From Ashinkailepas kermadecensis (taxonomy: Eukaryota > Arthropoda > Thecostraca > Neolepadidae), in the NCBI GenBank assembly GCA_034440615.1, contig JAOTOM010002949.1:61494-125493 (forward strand): DNA of 64,000 nt, in the 5' to 3' direction. Shown here one piece after another: positions 1 through 11,400 of the stretch. The notes beneath the pieces were generated by a model. That model saw nothing but the letters and a program-made list of their open reading frames with translations, ran no database searches and had not been told where the DNA came from. The first letter of the stretch is position 1. The number at the start of each line of letters is the position of its first letter. A program made the translations under genes and the position numbers.

Positions 1-61
1 GGCTACCGTAGGCCGTCGGCGGGTCACGAGCACACCAGTATCGCTGCTCCGGGATACCCAC

Positions 62-207
62 CGATAATATCTGTCGGAGGCCTCCTTGGCCAGCCAGCCG
101 ATGGTGTGAGACGGCTCCTGGTCGGCCGGCCCCTTGGGTATAGGCACCATCAGTCTGTCCCGTTCCACCTCCACATACACGCGCAGGGTCGGCGCGAACG
201 ACGCGGC
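62..207 (-). CDS. TONSL: TONSL exon (ubiquitin-like segment), last one in window
   Basis: This exon reads AASFAPTLRVYVEVERDR and on to WLAKEASDRYYR. It aligns with the stretch of vertebrate TONSL just before the leucine-rich repeats, where an R-V-x-V-x-V strand is followed by a W-L-A-x-x-A-x-x-R-Y-Y segment. The acceptor is ..CCGACAG at 208-209 and the donor is TATCG|GTGGGT at 60-61. It enters in phase 0 and leaves in phase 2. The leucine-rich repeat exons must lie left of base 1. TONSL is a nuclear scaffold that reads unmodified H4K20 on new chromatin and works with MMS22L and RAD51 at broken forks. The identity rests on conserved order and junctions with the other exons. Confidence 0.9.
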
Positions 208-647
208 CTGTCGGCAGGTCACATCAGTTACCGGCTGGGCTGCAGACCGGTCACAAAGGCCGTCAACTGGGCTTCGCATGCGCTCCCGAAGACGCAAGCA
301 TTCAGTTCCAATATTAGGCAGTCAGCGCAGCTTGCGGTACATACAAGGTGTAAAGTCTTTTCAAACCTTGACCATTAGCTGACCTAGAGCAGCTTGATAT
401 TCACATTCCATCGTAGTACGTGCTGGGCGACTGGCTCAGGGGGCAAGTTTCGGCATTGATTATACTTCTGCCCAGGAACGTTAGGGAAGAGTTACCACCG
501 ACTTCTATGGAAACACACTACACCATTTTCAGTTCCAGCCTAGTTCAGAAAACGCTTGAAGTGTACACCCTAAACACATGGTGCACAGATCGTCTCGCTC
601 CATGTTCCGACTGCACTGTTGTGAAGCCGGCCTGACCTGACACTGAC
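208..647 (-). other. TONSL intron, nothing recognised
   Basis: This 440-bp intron lies between the exons at 62-207 and 648-752. No repeat, RNA gene or coding signal was recognised in it. Confidence 0.6.
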
Positions 648-752
648 CTTGTCGACAGTGGAGTCTGTGCGGTGTGCCTTGGTCGGCAGGGTGGGAGACA
701 GGCTGGGCGACGGCTCGTGGTCGGACCTGTTACCGTCTCTCCGCTGCTCACG
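648..752 (-). CDS. TONSL: TONSL exon (Ser/Pro-rich linker)
   Basis: This exon has 35 codons, reading REQRRDGNRSDHEPSPSLSP and ending TDSTVDK. The acceptor is TGTGTACAG and the donor GACAAG|GTCAGT. It is phase 0 on both sides, matching the neighbouring exons. The composition (Ser, Pro, Asp, Thr) fits the disordered linker of TONSL between its acidic middle and the ubiquitin-like segment. On its own it would not be recognisable; order, phase and splice sites carry the call. Confidence 0.75.
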
Positions 753-1668
753 CTGTACACAGGTTGGCAGGTTACTCAGGGAACATCGCACGTCACAGGC
801 CACTCAGGAAGTGACTGAGCAGACTACTGCGCTACACGCCACGGGCTAGAAATTACCCACGGGGTGCCGTGTATTAGTCACAGAACATTATGTGCCTACC
901 GTGGTATTCTATGACCTGATCCACAGCCATCTGTGGGACGCCACAGACCAGGACCTACCTTGAAGATGCCACAGGTTGGCAAAACGGTGCGTCCAAATTC
1001 GTTCGGTAAGGTGTCATGGTGTAAACACAATATCATCCTTGGGGAATTTGTCTTCCACAATGGAAATGGAACTGCATTTAGCTAATTCTTTACCTCGAAA
1101 CAGGCCTAAATCCGATTTTGAGGACTATGCAACAGGATTCGGAAGCCAGTTCAATTTTGATTCGTATTTATATCCTTGCCCCGACCACTGAAATCGCGAA
1201 TTTCGACACAATGACATACAATGGTCAACAGTCCAGACAGGCAGAGTTCCCTCACCAACTAATATGAGGTAACTGACAGCAAGGTAACTAACCGACACTG
1301 GTACCGTAAACCAGTGACAGATACACCCATTAAACTCATGAACCCATTAAACTCATTAACCCATTAACATTAAACAATGCAGAGCAATACAACTGCAATT
1401 CAACATATGTTCCAACTACAATTACACCACCAGACCAAGGCTGACGGAGGGATATGAACAGGGTGACAACACAGGGCACCCTTACTGTGGCCCACGCTAA
1501 CACCCGTCCTCAGGAAAATGCACTTTCCAGGGAAATGCACGTGCTCCTTTCCACAGCATGTCGGCGACACGACACTGGCCAGCCTTACACATGAGAACAA
1601 AACTTAATCGGCTTAACTGTCCGCCTGCCACGGGCGCCCCCCCACCACCACCACCATAGGAGCCTCAC
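753..1668 (-). other. TONSL intron, AT-rich, no element recognised
   Basis: This 916-bp intron contains a short direct repetition of ACCCATTAAACTCAT-like text at about 1325-1370. Nothing else was recognised, and small ORFs here have no support. Confidence 0.6.
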
Positions 1669-2151
1669 CATCACCAGCGGTGTCAACCGGCTCTGACGAG
1701 GCCGCTTCCTGGAGCGTCTGGCGGCCGGCGGAGGGTCCGTCTGACTATCGCTGGACACCGCTTCAATGACTGCCTCCTGCTCCTGCGACGGTGGCAGTGG
1801 AGCAGTCGGAGGAGACGTCTCACGGTCTCGCCGCCGTGCCGGCGACGCCGGTGACCCGGGGAGGTCAAGGTCGGCCGGCGGGGGCGGTGGCGACACGCCG
1901 CGGGCGCCGATCGTCAGCGAGACGCGGCCGTTCTCGTCGCCGCCGGAGGACGGCGGTGAGCCGGCGCAAGTTCGGCCGGCCGAGGTCAGCGGCGAGACGG
2001 GCCGGGCGCGGCGGCCGCCGCCGCCAGAGAACTGCGGCGAGAGGCGGCGCCGGCGCGACGAGTGCGCCGCCACGTCCTGCTCCAGCCAGTCGTACTCGGC
2101 CTCGCCCACCAGACTGGGCCTCGGACCGGCCGGAGTCGCCCGCCGACCCCG
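1669..2151 (-). CDS. TONSL: TONSL exon (basic/acidic linker with DWLEQDV motif)
   Basis: This exon has 161 codons, phase 0 to phase 0. It begins RGRRATPAGPRPSLVG, includes EAEYDWLEQDV (vertebrate TONSL has a matching D-W-L-E-x-D-M) and ends RKRPRQSRLTPLVM, matching the K-Q-V-R-L-T-C segment of the family. The donor is GTGATG|GTGAGG at 1668. The acceptor GACCGACAGCAG at 2152-2153 is itself the first unit of the 47-bp minisatellite that follows. The middle is very GC-rich and Pro/Arg-rich, as expected for a disordered linker. Confidence 0.88.
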
Positions 2152-3195
2152 CTGCTGTCGGTCAAGTGACACACCGCCGTCATCAGGTCATGGGAGTGGT
2201 ACTACTGGTCAAGTGCCACACCGCCGACATCAGGTCATGGGAGTGCTGCTGTCGGTCAAGTGCCACACCGCCGACATCAGGTCATGGGAGTGGTACTATC
2301 GGTCAAGTGCCACACCGCCGACATCAGGTCATGGGAGTGGTACTACTGGTCAAGTGCCACACCGCCGACATCAGGTCATGGGAGTGCTGCTGTCGGAGTG
2401 ACACCGCCGTCACCAGGTCATGGGATAGTGCCACACCGCCGACATCAGGTCATGGGAGTGCTGTCTCGGTCAAGTGCCACACCGCCGACATCAGGTTATG
2501 GGGTGCTGCTGTCGGTAAGTGCCACACCGCCGTCATCAGGTCATGGGAGTGCTGCTGTCGGTCAAGTGCCACAACCGCCGTCATCAGGTAGGTGCTGCTG
2601 TCGGTCAAGTGACACACCGCCGTCACCAGGTCATGGGAGTGGTTTTTTGGTCAGTGCCACACCGCCGACATCGGTCATGAGTGCTGCTCTCTGTGACACA
2701 CCGCCGTCATCAGGTCATGGGAGTGGTACTGTCGGTCAAGTGCCACACCGCCGACATCAGGTCATGGGAGTGCTGCTCTCGGTCAAGTGCCACACCGCCG
2801 ACATCAGGTTATGGGAGTGCTGCTGTCGGTAAGTGCCACACCGCCGTCATCAGGTCATGGGAGTGCTGCTGTCGGTCAAGTGCCACACCGCCGTCATCAG
2901 GTCATGGGAGTGCTGCTGTCGGTCAAGTGCCACACCGCCGACATCAGGTCATGGGAGTGGTACTGTTGGTCAAGTGCCACACCGCTGAAATCATGTCATG
3001 GGAGTGGTACTGTTGGCCCAGTGCCACACCGCTGAAATAATGTCATGGGAGTGGTACTGTCGGTCAAGTGTCACCACCATCAGGTCATGGGAGTGGTACT
3101 GTCGGCCAAGCGCCACACCACCATCAGGTCATGGGAGTGGTACTGTCGATCAAGTGCCGAACCACCGACATCAGGTCATGGGAGTGGTACTGTCA
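2152..3195. repeat. 47-bp minisatellite carrying the TONSL 3' splice site
   Basis: About 22 imperfect copies of a 47-bp unit stand directly against the acceptor of the exon at 1669-2151. On the TONSL (minus) strand many units contain CACTTGACCGACAGCAG, the same text as the acceptor in use. Other units have GACAGTACC or CCAGTAGTACC variants. The plus-strand ORFs across it, rich in HTADIRSWE-like words, are products of the repeat and not genes. Confidence 0.93.
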
Positions 3196-3544
3196 GCTGA
3201 TTGTACAATAGCAACGGGGGGTTTCCATTCGAGGATAAAAAGGATCAGTTCACTGAGTTTCCAGTTCAGGGAAATTGTCCCTCAGTTGTCAATCAATCGT
3301 GACATCAATAAAACAGGCAGGGCTGACGCCATGACGTCAATACACCAGACATGAAGCAATGACGTCATCAGTCAGGCGACCGAAAGGCACAGCCGGTGTG
3401 CTTCGTCACCCAACGTACTCAGCCGATTCAACATCAGCGGGTTATAGGTGAGCTGAATTGTGGATCACGTACATACCAAAAGTGCGGGCCCAATAGATAA
3501 CAGGCTACCATCAAGCTAGCTCTGGCAAAGGCATCCTGTGTATG
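3196..3544. other. TONSL intron core between two minisatellites
   Basis: This short unique stretch separates the acceptor-side and donor-side arrays of the same intron. It contains a few TGACGTCA-like words at about 3330-3370, which by themselves prove nothing. No coding signal was seen. Confidence 0.5.
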
Positions 3545-4116
3545 ACCGGGACACCGTGGACCTTGTGGGTGACTTGAACAACGTATACCCTGTGTGGCCG
3601 AGACACCGTGGACCCCGCCGCAGCTCACCCTGTGTGTGGCCGGGACCACCGTGGACCACGCCGCAGCTCACCTTGTGTGTCGCCGGGACACCGTGGACAC
3701 CGCCGCAGCTCACCCTGTGTGTGGCCGGGACAACGTGGACACCGCCGCAGCTCACCTTGTGTGTCGCCGGGACACCGTGGACACCGCCGCAGCTCACCCT
3801 GTGTGTGGCCGGGACAACGTGGACCCCGCCGCAGCTCACCTTGTGTGTGGCCGGGACAACGTGAACCCTGTGTGTGCCCGGGAGAACGTGGGCCCGCCGA
3901 AGCTCACCCTGTGTGTGGCCGGGACACCGTGGACACCGCCGCAGCTCACCCTGTGTGTGACCGGGACAACGTGGACTCCGCCGCAGCTCACCCTGTGTGT
4001 GGCCGGGACAACGTGGACCCCGCCGCAGCTCACCTTGTGTGTGGCCGGGACAACGTGGACCCCGCCGCAGCTCACCCTGTGCGTGGCCGGGAGAACGAGG
4101 ACCCCCCGCAGCTCAC
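3545..4116. repeat. 42-bp minisatellite carrying the TONSL 5' splice site
   Basis: The AGCTCACC core (a donor when read on the minus strand) occurs at 3622, 3665, 3707, 3749, 3791, 3833, 3901, 3943, 3985, 4027 and 4069, and in the real donor at 4110. The spacing is almost always 42 bp. On the minus strand each unit reads CACA(A/G)GGTGAGCTG, like the donor in use at 4116/4117. The unit next to the exon is 41 bp, so extending the exon to the next donor meets a stop at once. Confidence 0.93.
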
Positions 4117-4268
4117 CTTGTGTGTGGCCGGGCCGGTGACGGCCGACGTGCCCACGGCGCGGATGGCCCGTCGGTAGGCGGTCGTCACGTCCTCCTCGTC
4201 CTCGTCCTCGGTCTCGGTCTCGTCGTCTGAGGGCGCTGCTGGCGGCGGCCGGTCCGCACTGCGTCCCG
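4117..4268 (-). CDS. TONSL: TONSL exon (acidic stretch and AYRRAIRAVG motif)
   Basis: The exon reads GRSADRPPPAAPSDDETETE, then an acidic run and TTAYRRAIRAVGTSAV, ending PATHK. Vertebrate TONSL has a matching A-A-Y-x-x-A-I-R-G-V-G segment after its Ser-rich linker. The acceptor is GTGAACCCAG and the donor CACACAAG|GTGAGC. It enters in phase 1 (two bases complete the first codon) and leaves in phase 0. The donor side runs straight into the 42-bp minisatellite. Confidence 0.9.
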
Positions 4269-4939
4269 CTGGGTTCACAGGTGAGACACAGGTCAAACCG
4301 ACCGCGGCGGTCCGACCGCCGTGCGCAGACACAGCATACCGGGTGAGGATCATGCAGACAGATAAGCTATAATGGGCAATATTGGGGAGGGTCATACGAC
4401 ACGGAGAGCGAGGCTGGTGATACGATAGAGCAGCGCCCCGACATTCTAAAATGTCAGTGGAGATCCACACTTAATGACGACTGTTTTGACATCACTTTCT
4501 TTTTGACATCATCAAGCAACATCTTCGTTTTTGTTTTGCTACAGGCTATGAGGGAGACTTGCGTCTTTAAAAGCGTTTATGGTTTCTGGTAGCAACAACG
4601 CCGACTGGTAAAGGCAGCAGATACACTAGTGACATCATCAACAAAGGTCATAGAAAGTAACTCATAAAAAGGTATTATCCACATGCAGTTACACTTTAAA
4701 AACATGAGCAGCGTTTTTTTAACATCACCCTCCTCCCCCTCCACTCTACAAAAGCTAATTTTCAAGACACTGCGACAGGGAGCTACAGCGGGAAAGCCAG
4801 TCATACGTGAGAGGGGCCCTGTCAGGGGAAGCGGGTCGTACTGGAAGAGGTCACAACGGAGGAGACCGCTCATACCGGGGAAAGACTATATGGCAGGGAA
4901 GTGTACGTTCGAGGAGACGGATCATACTCTGTAATGTAT

Positions 4940-5150
4940 CTCAGCTAGGAACAGGGCAATCAGAATGCTAGGAGTCATTAATAGGAGAGTGATGTATAAG
5001 AGCAAGGAAGTCATGGAAAAAAAAACTGTACCTAGGCGATGTGCGATCCCACTTGGAATATTATGTGCAGGCAAGAAGCCATTACCTAGAAAGAGATACA
5101 GATATTCCAGAAAGGAGTGCAAAGCCAATAGACTCACGAGTTGACTGGGT
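4940..5150 (+). pseudogene. CR1-type LINE relic, RT thumb region (part 1)
   Basis: Read with shifts, it gives RMLGVINRRVMYKSKEVM and HVRSHLEYYVQA. This parallels RMLGEIQRNVSYESEEVI and YVRPHLEYCVQA of the much better preserved CR1 LINE at 34-37 kb. It is interrupted by the SINE at 5165-5323 and continues after it. Confidence 0.8.
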
Positions 5151-5164
5151 AGCTTAGAATATGG

Positions 5165-5323
5165 TTGGTTATTGGTTTTTACGACACGTCGACCGTTGAG
5201 TCATATAGCGTCGCCAATCTCTCACGCCGATTGATCGCGGGCGAAGAGTAGCGACAGGTGAGATTCGAACACACAATCTTTCGATTGTGAGACGAGCATC
5301 TTACCCCTAGACCACTCGTCCCC
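5165..5323 (-). mobile_element. tRNA-derived SINE with LINE-like hairpin tail, 14-bp TSD
   Basis: Read on the minus strand, the element starts with a tRNA-like head. It has an A box TGGTCTAGGGG, an anticodon-arm-like CTCGTCTCACAATCG and a B box GTTCGAATCTC. The 3' tail contains GCGACGC-TATATGAC and GGTCGACGTGTCGT followed by AAAAACCAATAACC. It is flanked by the exact 14-bp repeat AGCTTAGAATATGG at 5151-5164 and 5324-5337. The element sits inside the CR1 relic, so it is younger than that copy. The tail matches the 3' tail of the I-clade LINEs in this window. Confidence 0.9.
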
Positions 5324-5337
5324 AGCTTAGAATATGG

Positions 5338-5655
5338 CGAAAGACTTATGGCATTAGATATGTACTCACTGGAATATAGTACATTGAGGGGTAATATGAC
5401 TGAAATGCATAAAGCCCTTGAAGGGTTGGATGCGGTCAATCTGTATGATGCTCTTCTATTCAGAGTATCACAATCATCAATTCAGGTTCGACAAGTCAAG
5501 GTGTAGACAGTTAAACGACAGGTTTTCAGTCGAAGGGTGGTTGATCGATGGAATAGGCTACCTGCTGACGTTGTGGAGAGTCACTCATTGAATGCATCTC
5601 AAAATAGGGTGGGGAAGTTTTTTATGTTGGAGAATCATATTTCTGAGTTCTAATT
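5338..5655 (+). pseudogene. CR1-type LINE relic, C-terminal region (part 2)
   Basis: Conceptual fragments SLEYGERLMALDMYSLEYST and RRVVDRWNRLPADVV match the C-terminal end of the CR1 ORF2 at 36.7-37.0 kb (NLEYEERLKKLNMFSLRY and NRVVEHWNQLPGTIV). Together with 4940-5150 it forms one relic opened by the SINE. Confidence 0.8.
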
Positions 5656-6839
5656 AGAGGTTGAATTGATGAGAGGTTGAAGTATTGATTAGAATGCCGA
5701 GTATGTTTTGTCCCGGCTTATAGTATCTTCCCTTTGCAGGCTTAACTCGAATGGGCCCCGCGGCTATTGTAAGTCTGAACACCTACAATCAGCGTTGGAA
5801 AAATGGCCATTTTTTGGACATTTGGCTGTCCAAAGAAATATACACTCCCAAAAATATCCACTCCATGGGCTGCCAACTACCAGATGAAGAGCTAATGTAT
5901 AACAAGAAATCCCAACTAGTTCTGCCACTATCAAATAATGATAATTGTTAACATAGCCCACAGAGCAGCACGCTCAATGACTATATGGTGATCTTTGGCT
6001 AGTAGTGAGAATGAGATCCACCAGTTATAATAATCTTCATCTTGTGTAATCATTTTGGGTCCTTGCCACGTCAACTTGGCAACATTATTGAGAATAATGT
6101 ACATTTGTTATTTCAGCTGATCACCAGGGCTGCAGAAACATTCAAAGACAATGCAAGGAAAAGAACAGAAGATGAGATGCCTGTTAGAGTTGAAGAATGA
6201 CAGGATACCAGCAGAATGGAAGCTAAAGTTGGGATCACTATGCATATGACCATAACAGTGAATATATAAAAATGTAATGGTGCAAGTCAAGTGTATACTG
6301 GTGCAAGTGTAATTGCCTAGTGCAGTGAATAAACAAACATACATGCCTTCATTCACTTACTTTCCATTCACAAAAATGCCCTGACCAGAAGTGCTCAGAA
6401 GAATGCAAGACCAAAACTAGAAAGAGAACTGGAGCAGGCAGTACACAACTCGCAACTAGATAGGCATAAAGGGAATGATTTTCCGAATATCTCAGTAGGT
6501 GCAAGTCATGCTTTGGCATGGTAGTTTTTTATGAGGTGGGAGGCAAAAAAACAACAAAATTGTACTCAGTGTCGAATGGGATGGGTGCACCCAACAATAT
6601 CCTGAAACACTTCATAAGTGCATAATCAATGTGCATGAATGCATGCTTAGGTGCACTGGAGTGACACCAAACCCATAGGAGTAAAAAATAATGTATTCCG
6701 ACATCAAAATAAGCAGACTAGCCCTTGACTCCAAAGCATTTGTCTGCTGAAAATGATTGTTTTCAGCAGCCTTCAAAATTTAAAAAATCAAACAATTCTG
6801 TCCAAACAAGAACAAAGTCAGAAAGCTTCATCCATTACA

Positions 6840-7020
6840 GGGCCACCCATTAATGAAGACCCTAGGTAGGTATGCCACTGGGTGCATATGCACTTGCATG
6901 TTGATGTGGATGCAGATGCACCTAGGTAAAACTTACCTACCTAGATTTGCACCAAGTACCTACCTAGTAGGTAGGTACTAGGTAGGTACGTACTAGGTAA
7001 CCTACCTACATCCATGCAAT
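6840..7020. repeat. GTAGGTAC-type palindromic simple repeat
   Basis: The text is built from CTACCTAG, GTAGGTAC and their complements, with several short inverted repeats around 6940-7010. It is probably a decayed simple repeat. No function is inferred. Confidence 0.6.
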
Positions 7021-7210
7021 GTATCTATAGGTAAGGCATCGCAATATTATCATAGTTCACCCTTTCACACCAACGGCAATGAGAGGCATTCAATTTGAAC
7101 AATTCAATTGAGCCTTTGTTAGTTAGTTATTTGGGCTTTAGGGCGCTTCGACCAATTTTGATCATTCGCGCCCATAACATTTTATTATGCTTCACTGCTG
7201 ATATGAACTT

Positions 7211-10200
7211 TTACCTCGGTGTATACGTGGTCTTAAATCCAATCGCTGAAAGGTAACGGAACAAGTTCCCCGAATGTACTAGTTTTGAATTGTTTCCCAG
7301 AAGGTCTTCATATGTCAAGCAGCTCAAGTTTCTTCCGTAAAACAATCTCCGCTCCCGTGCAAAGTAATGACAAGTGAATAATACGTGGCGCACAGTCAGA
7401 ATTTCCGAACAGCGCGGGCAATGTGGCCTTTCCTCCCCACAGAGGAGGTAGCTATGGGTAGCGTAGGTGTGTCCAATACGCAACCTGCAAAGTGTAACTT
7501 CCTCTGGTCTGGACCTACGCAGGCATGACGCCCAATGTCCCAGGTGTGGCTTTATTGTCTGAAGTTTATTGGTGGCGTCTCTATCCCAGCCCTTTTGCCA
7601 CTTATGGAAGATAAAACTTGAGATTCTTGAGAAATGATCCCTGACAGGTAGTGGGCAAATGCGTGGGCGTGGATTCTGTGCTGCCCACTTCGCCGCGGAG
7701 TCCGCACGCTCGTTGCCGGACACTCCGATGTGACTCGGGACCTAACACAAGCGGACAGTTTTTCCGTCACGTTCTAATGTAGTAAGACGTATGAGGATAT
7801 CGAGTAGTAGGGGGTCTGAGGGGTAAAATTCGGTCAGTGCCAAAAGGCTGCTAAGAGAATCAGATAGGATCACATATAGGGTGTCATGTGAGATCTCTAT
7901 GTATGACAGTGCCTTTTTTTTTATCGCAATTAGCTCTGAGCTATACACCGAGATGTATACAGGCAAACTAAATGAACGTACATCTGCACCGCACACAAAA
8001 GCACAGCCTGCTCCTGTGGTGTTCTTGGACCCATCAGTAAAAAGCATTGTGTGCCCTCGGTAGGTATCAAGGTGCTCCAGTGTTCTCGACAGGCATAACT
8101 CTGACGGGATATCCCCTTTCCGCATGACTGAAAGGGACACATCGATTGCAGGCGAGACCAACTTCCAGGGTGGCATTGGTAGTTTCTGAATTATCGTCAC
8201 TCGGCGCAATTTGGTTCGACTTTTTCTGAAAAGGGTCTGCATACGAGTACAGAATGGGGCTGTCCTCTGACTTCGCCCGTCAGAAAAGAGTGCTAAAATT
8301 CGGCGGGAGAATACTGCTTCATAAGTCGGGTGCGTGGGAAACTGACGTAGCCTACAAGCATATCGCAGGCCCAGCATTTCTCGCCTCAACGCCAGTGAGG
8401 GTTCGTTGGCCTCTGCCTCCAGGCTAACGACCGATGACGTTCGAAAAGCACCGGTAATAATGCGTAGCGCAGCATAGTGCACTGTGTCGAGAGTGCGCTT
8501 GGTGCTAGCACAAGCACCATCGTACACGTAACACGCGTAATCCAACTTGGACCGGATAAGTGCTTTATAGAGCACCATCAGTGTTTTACGGTCAGCACCG
8601 TAGGACATTCGAGCAACGCATTTTAGTAGATTGAGAGATTTAAAACAAGTTTCTCTCAGTATCTTAATGTGGCGTTTATATGTCAGGCGACTATCAAATT
8701 GAACTCCAAGAAATTTCACGCCGGGTTTAACTGCGATAGGCTCGCCGTACAACTCAACGTCGAGTTTCTGGATGCACCGTCGGCGGCAAAAATGAATCGC
8801 AGCAGTTTTGTCTGTGGAAAACCGAAAACCATTTCTGGTGCTCCAGCTCTGAAGTTTGTTTACAGCCAGTTGCAATTGTCGCGTCATTGCTGATGTATTG
8901 GAGGCAGAGGACCATATCGCGAAGTCGTCGACGAATAGTGATCGCCCAATGTTTTGTGGTAGTTTATCATCAATGTCATTAATCATAATAGCAAACAGCG
9001 TTACACTAAGGACGCTTCCCTGTGGGACTCCAGTAGTTTGCTGGTACTGATCCGACAGCTCGTGTCCCACACGGACACGAAAGAATCGTCGGGTCAAAAA
9101 GTTGCGGATGAAAATGCCCATGTGGCCACGGATTCCAAACTTCCGAGCTTTCATCAAGATTCCGTGACGCCAAGTGGTGTCGTATGCGCCTTCAAGATAA
9201 AAAAAGACTGCTCCAGCATGCCGTTTCATCCTGAAGGCTAGACGTATAGCGGTGTCAAGTGTTAAAAGATGATCTGTCGTTCCACGATGTTTTCTTAGAC
9301 CGCACTGAGCGTTGTTAAATAAATTGTTTGTTTCTAGAAACCACGTAAGTCGTAGGTTAATCATTTTTTCCAGTAATTTGCACAGACACGATGTTAGGGC
9401 GATGGGCCGGTAATGCAGCGGATAGAGTCCACTTTTTCCTGGCTTCAATACAGGGACCACTGTGGCTTCCCGCCACGCATCTGGAAATCCGCCTTCTTCC
9501 CATAGGTTGTTGAAGGTTACTAGCAGTACTTTTAGTGCTGGTGAAGGAAGATGCTTTAACATTTCGTTGTGAATGAGGTCGGGTCCCTGTGCAACATTTT
9601 TACGGTTTTTTATTGCTGAGCGTAGTTCCGCTGCTGTGAATTGTTCGTTGTATGAGAAATGTTCAGAAGTGGAAAAGTGAAATGTTCAGAAGTGAAAAAC
9701 TACTTGGCTCTCAAAGTTTGCTTTCTGACGGAGAAACTCTGGCCGGAAGTTACCTGCTCCCCCTCGGGCCACTATCGCTTGGCCTATTGCATTTGCGACG
9801 TCCAATGGGTTATTCACGTCTGCACCAGCCACTCGCAGCGCTGGAAGAGGCATCGAATTAAATTTCCCAGCTATTCGCTTCACTCGGGACCACACTTGTG
9901 TCATTGGGGTGGTTCGGTTTATGGTGGACAGATATATTCGCCAGGACGTGCGCTTGGCTTCTCTTATCGTTCGTCGTGCTGACGCTCGCGCCCATTGGAA
10001 GGCTATTAAGTTCCCGGACGTGCTATTTTTGTTAATTTTGTTAAAGGCCCGTTTACGTTCGCGTATGGCGTCTCGACAACCCACGGACCACCACGGAACT
10101 GGGGCGCGGCGAGGGGCTCCAGAATTCTGCGGTATACTTGTTTCGGCCGACTGCAAAATCAAGGACGAGAACTGCTCCACTGATGGTGTGGTACTGTCCG

Positions 10201-10953
10201 CGATCTCCCCAATGGAGGCTTCTACCTTTGTCTGGAACTTCTCCCAATCAGCTTTTTTTAAATTCCATCTCCGAGGTCTCAAGCCAAGTGTAACCCGGAC
10301 TTCATAGTTAATAAGTATGGGGAAATGGTCACTGCCAAGGGGGTCTTCATATACTGACCAGGTAAAACATTGTGTCAAATGCGAGCTTGTAAGACTAAGA
10401 TCAATTGCTGATGTAGACCCAGAAGGGAGTGCAAAGTGGGTGGCAGCACCAGTGTTTAAAAGACAGAGGGATTCGTCATGAATAAAGCTCTCCATGGAGC
10501 GACCTCGCTGGTTTGTGACGTCACATCCCCAAGCGACGTGGTGTGCATTGAAGTCGCCCAGAAGCAGAATAGGAGGGGGAGTTCCAGAATTAGACGTCTC
10601 AGATCGATGGTAGGGAATGGAATTGCCGGCGGCAGATATACAGAGCACAGGGTGATTGTGTGGCGACCAAAGGTAACTCTTGCAGCAACGGCTTGGAGAG
10701 GGGTGTTGAGGGCAACCTCCTTGCACGGGGTGCTATGGCTCACCGCCAACATGACTCCTCCGTGTGCGATTGTAGTAGATGGCATGTTTTTGGCAAACAC
10801 CGAATAGCCTTTGAGTCTAAATGATGAGTCAAGAGGTAGTTTCGTCTCTTGGAGGCATATTGCAGTTGGACTCCGTGTGCTTAAAAATACTTCCAGTTCC
10901 GCCACATTGGAACGAATCCCCCTGCAGTTCGACTGTAAAACGAATGGAGTCAT
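7211..10953 (-). pseudogene. LINE ORF2 pseudogene (endonuclease-RT-RNase H)
   Basis: Starts at ATG 10953 (MTPFVLQSNCRGIRSNV) with the endonuclease motif QETK and, in another frame, GDFNAHH and SDHFPI. The RT motif FVDDFAIW and RNase H motifs FTDGSKN and PSHIGVSGNERAD follow. Breaks seen: a frameshift near 10.57 kb, a 23-bp direct duplication of GAAATGTTCAGAAGTG(G)AAAA at 9657-9702 that shifts the frame, and a TAG at 7739-7741 where the sister copy has Trp in the RNase H domain. It cannot make a full product. Confidence 0.9.
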
Positions 10954-11064
10954 CGAGTTAGTTACTAAAATAGATTAAGAGGAAAAATTCCCATGATGGA
11001 CTAGAGTTGACTGTAGTGCGAAAGCTAGAAGTGGTCATGCCATAAAACAACTCGCTATTACAGT

Positions 11065-11400
11065 TCAGGCTCCGTCCTCCGCCCCAGAGAGGGCACCGCT
11101 GGCAACCCGCAAGCTTCGTTCCGACTCGGCCCAAGGGACTGAGCCCTCGGGCGGGAACGTGGTGACCCCTCCCCCGGTGGAGAGCCCGATGGTGGCAGGC
11201 CTCGCTTCTGGGGTCCCAGGCGGGGAGGGGGGCGGGGGAGGGCCCATCTCAATTACATATGGGGCCGGTCCCTCTACTCGCCGTCGCGGCGATGGGGTGG
11301 CCGGCCTCCGTAGTGGAGCCATCTCAGCTCCCTGGCGGCTCTTCTCCCGGGCCCTCTCCATCTGAGCGAGCCGTGCTCGTTTGAGCCTAATTTCAATTGA
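11065..11400 (-). pseudogene. C-terminal end of LINE ORF1 (gag-like)
   Basis: An open frame rich in Pro, Arg and Ser (PATPSPRRRVEGPAP and GPPPPPSPPGTPEARPA) ends about 110 bp before the ORF2 start. This matches the position and composition of the ORF1 C-terminus in the full-length copy. The zinc knuckles are missing because the element is truncated just upstream. Confidence 0.65.

Noticed and set aside
2160..3200. CRISPR-like regular repeats
   Set aside because: The units are head-to-tail tandem copies without unique spacers, in an intron of a eukaryotic gene.
3538..4177. Long overlapping ORFs on both strands
   Set aside because: They come from a 42-bp repeat whose length is a multiple of three. 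Composition and overlap with splice sites show no protein.
5250..5323. tRNA gene on the minus strand
   Set aside because: It is the head of a SINE: a LINE-like tail follows and an exact 14-bp duplication encloses both.
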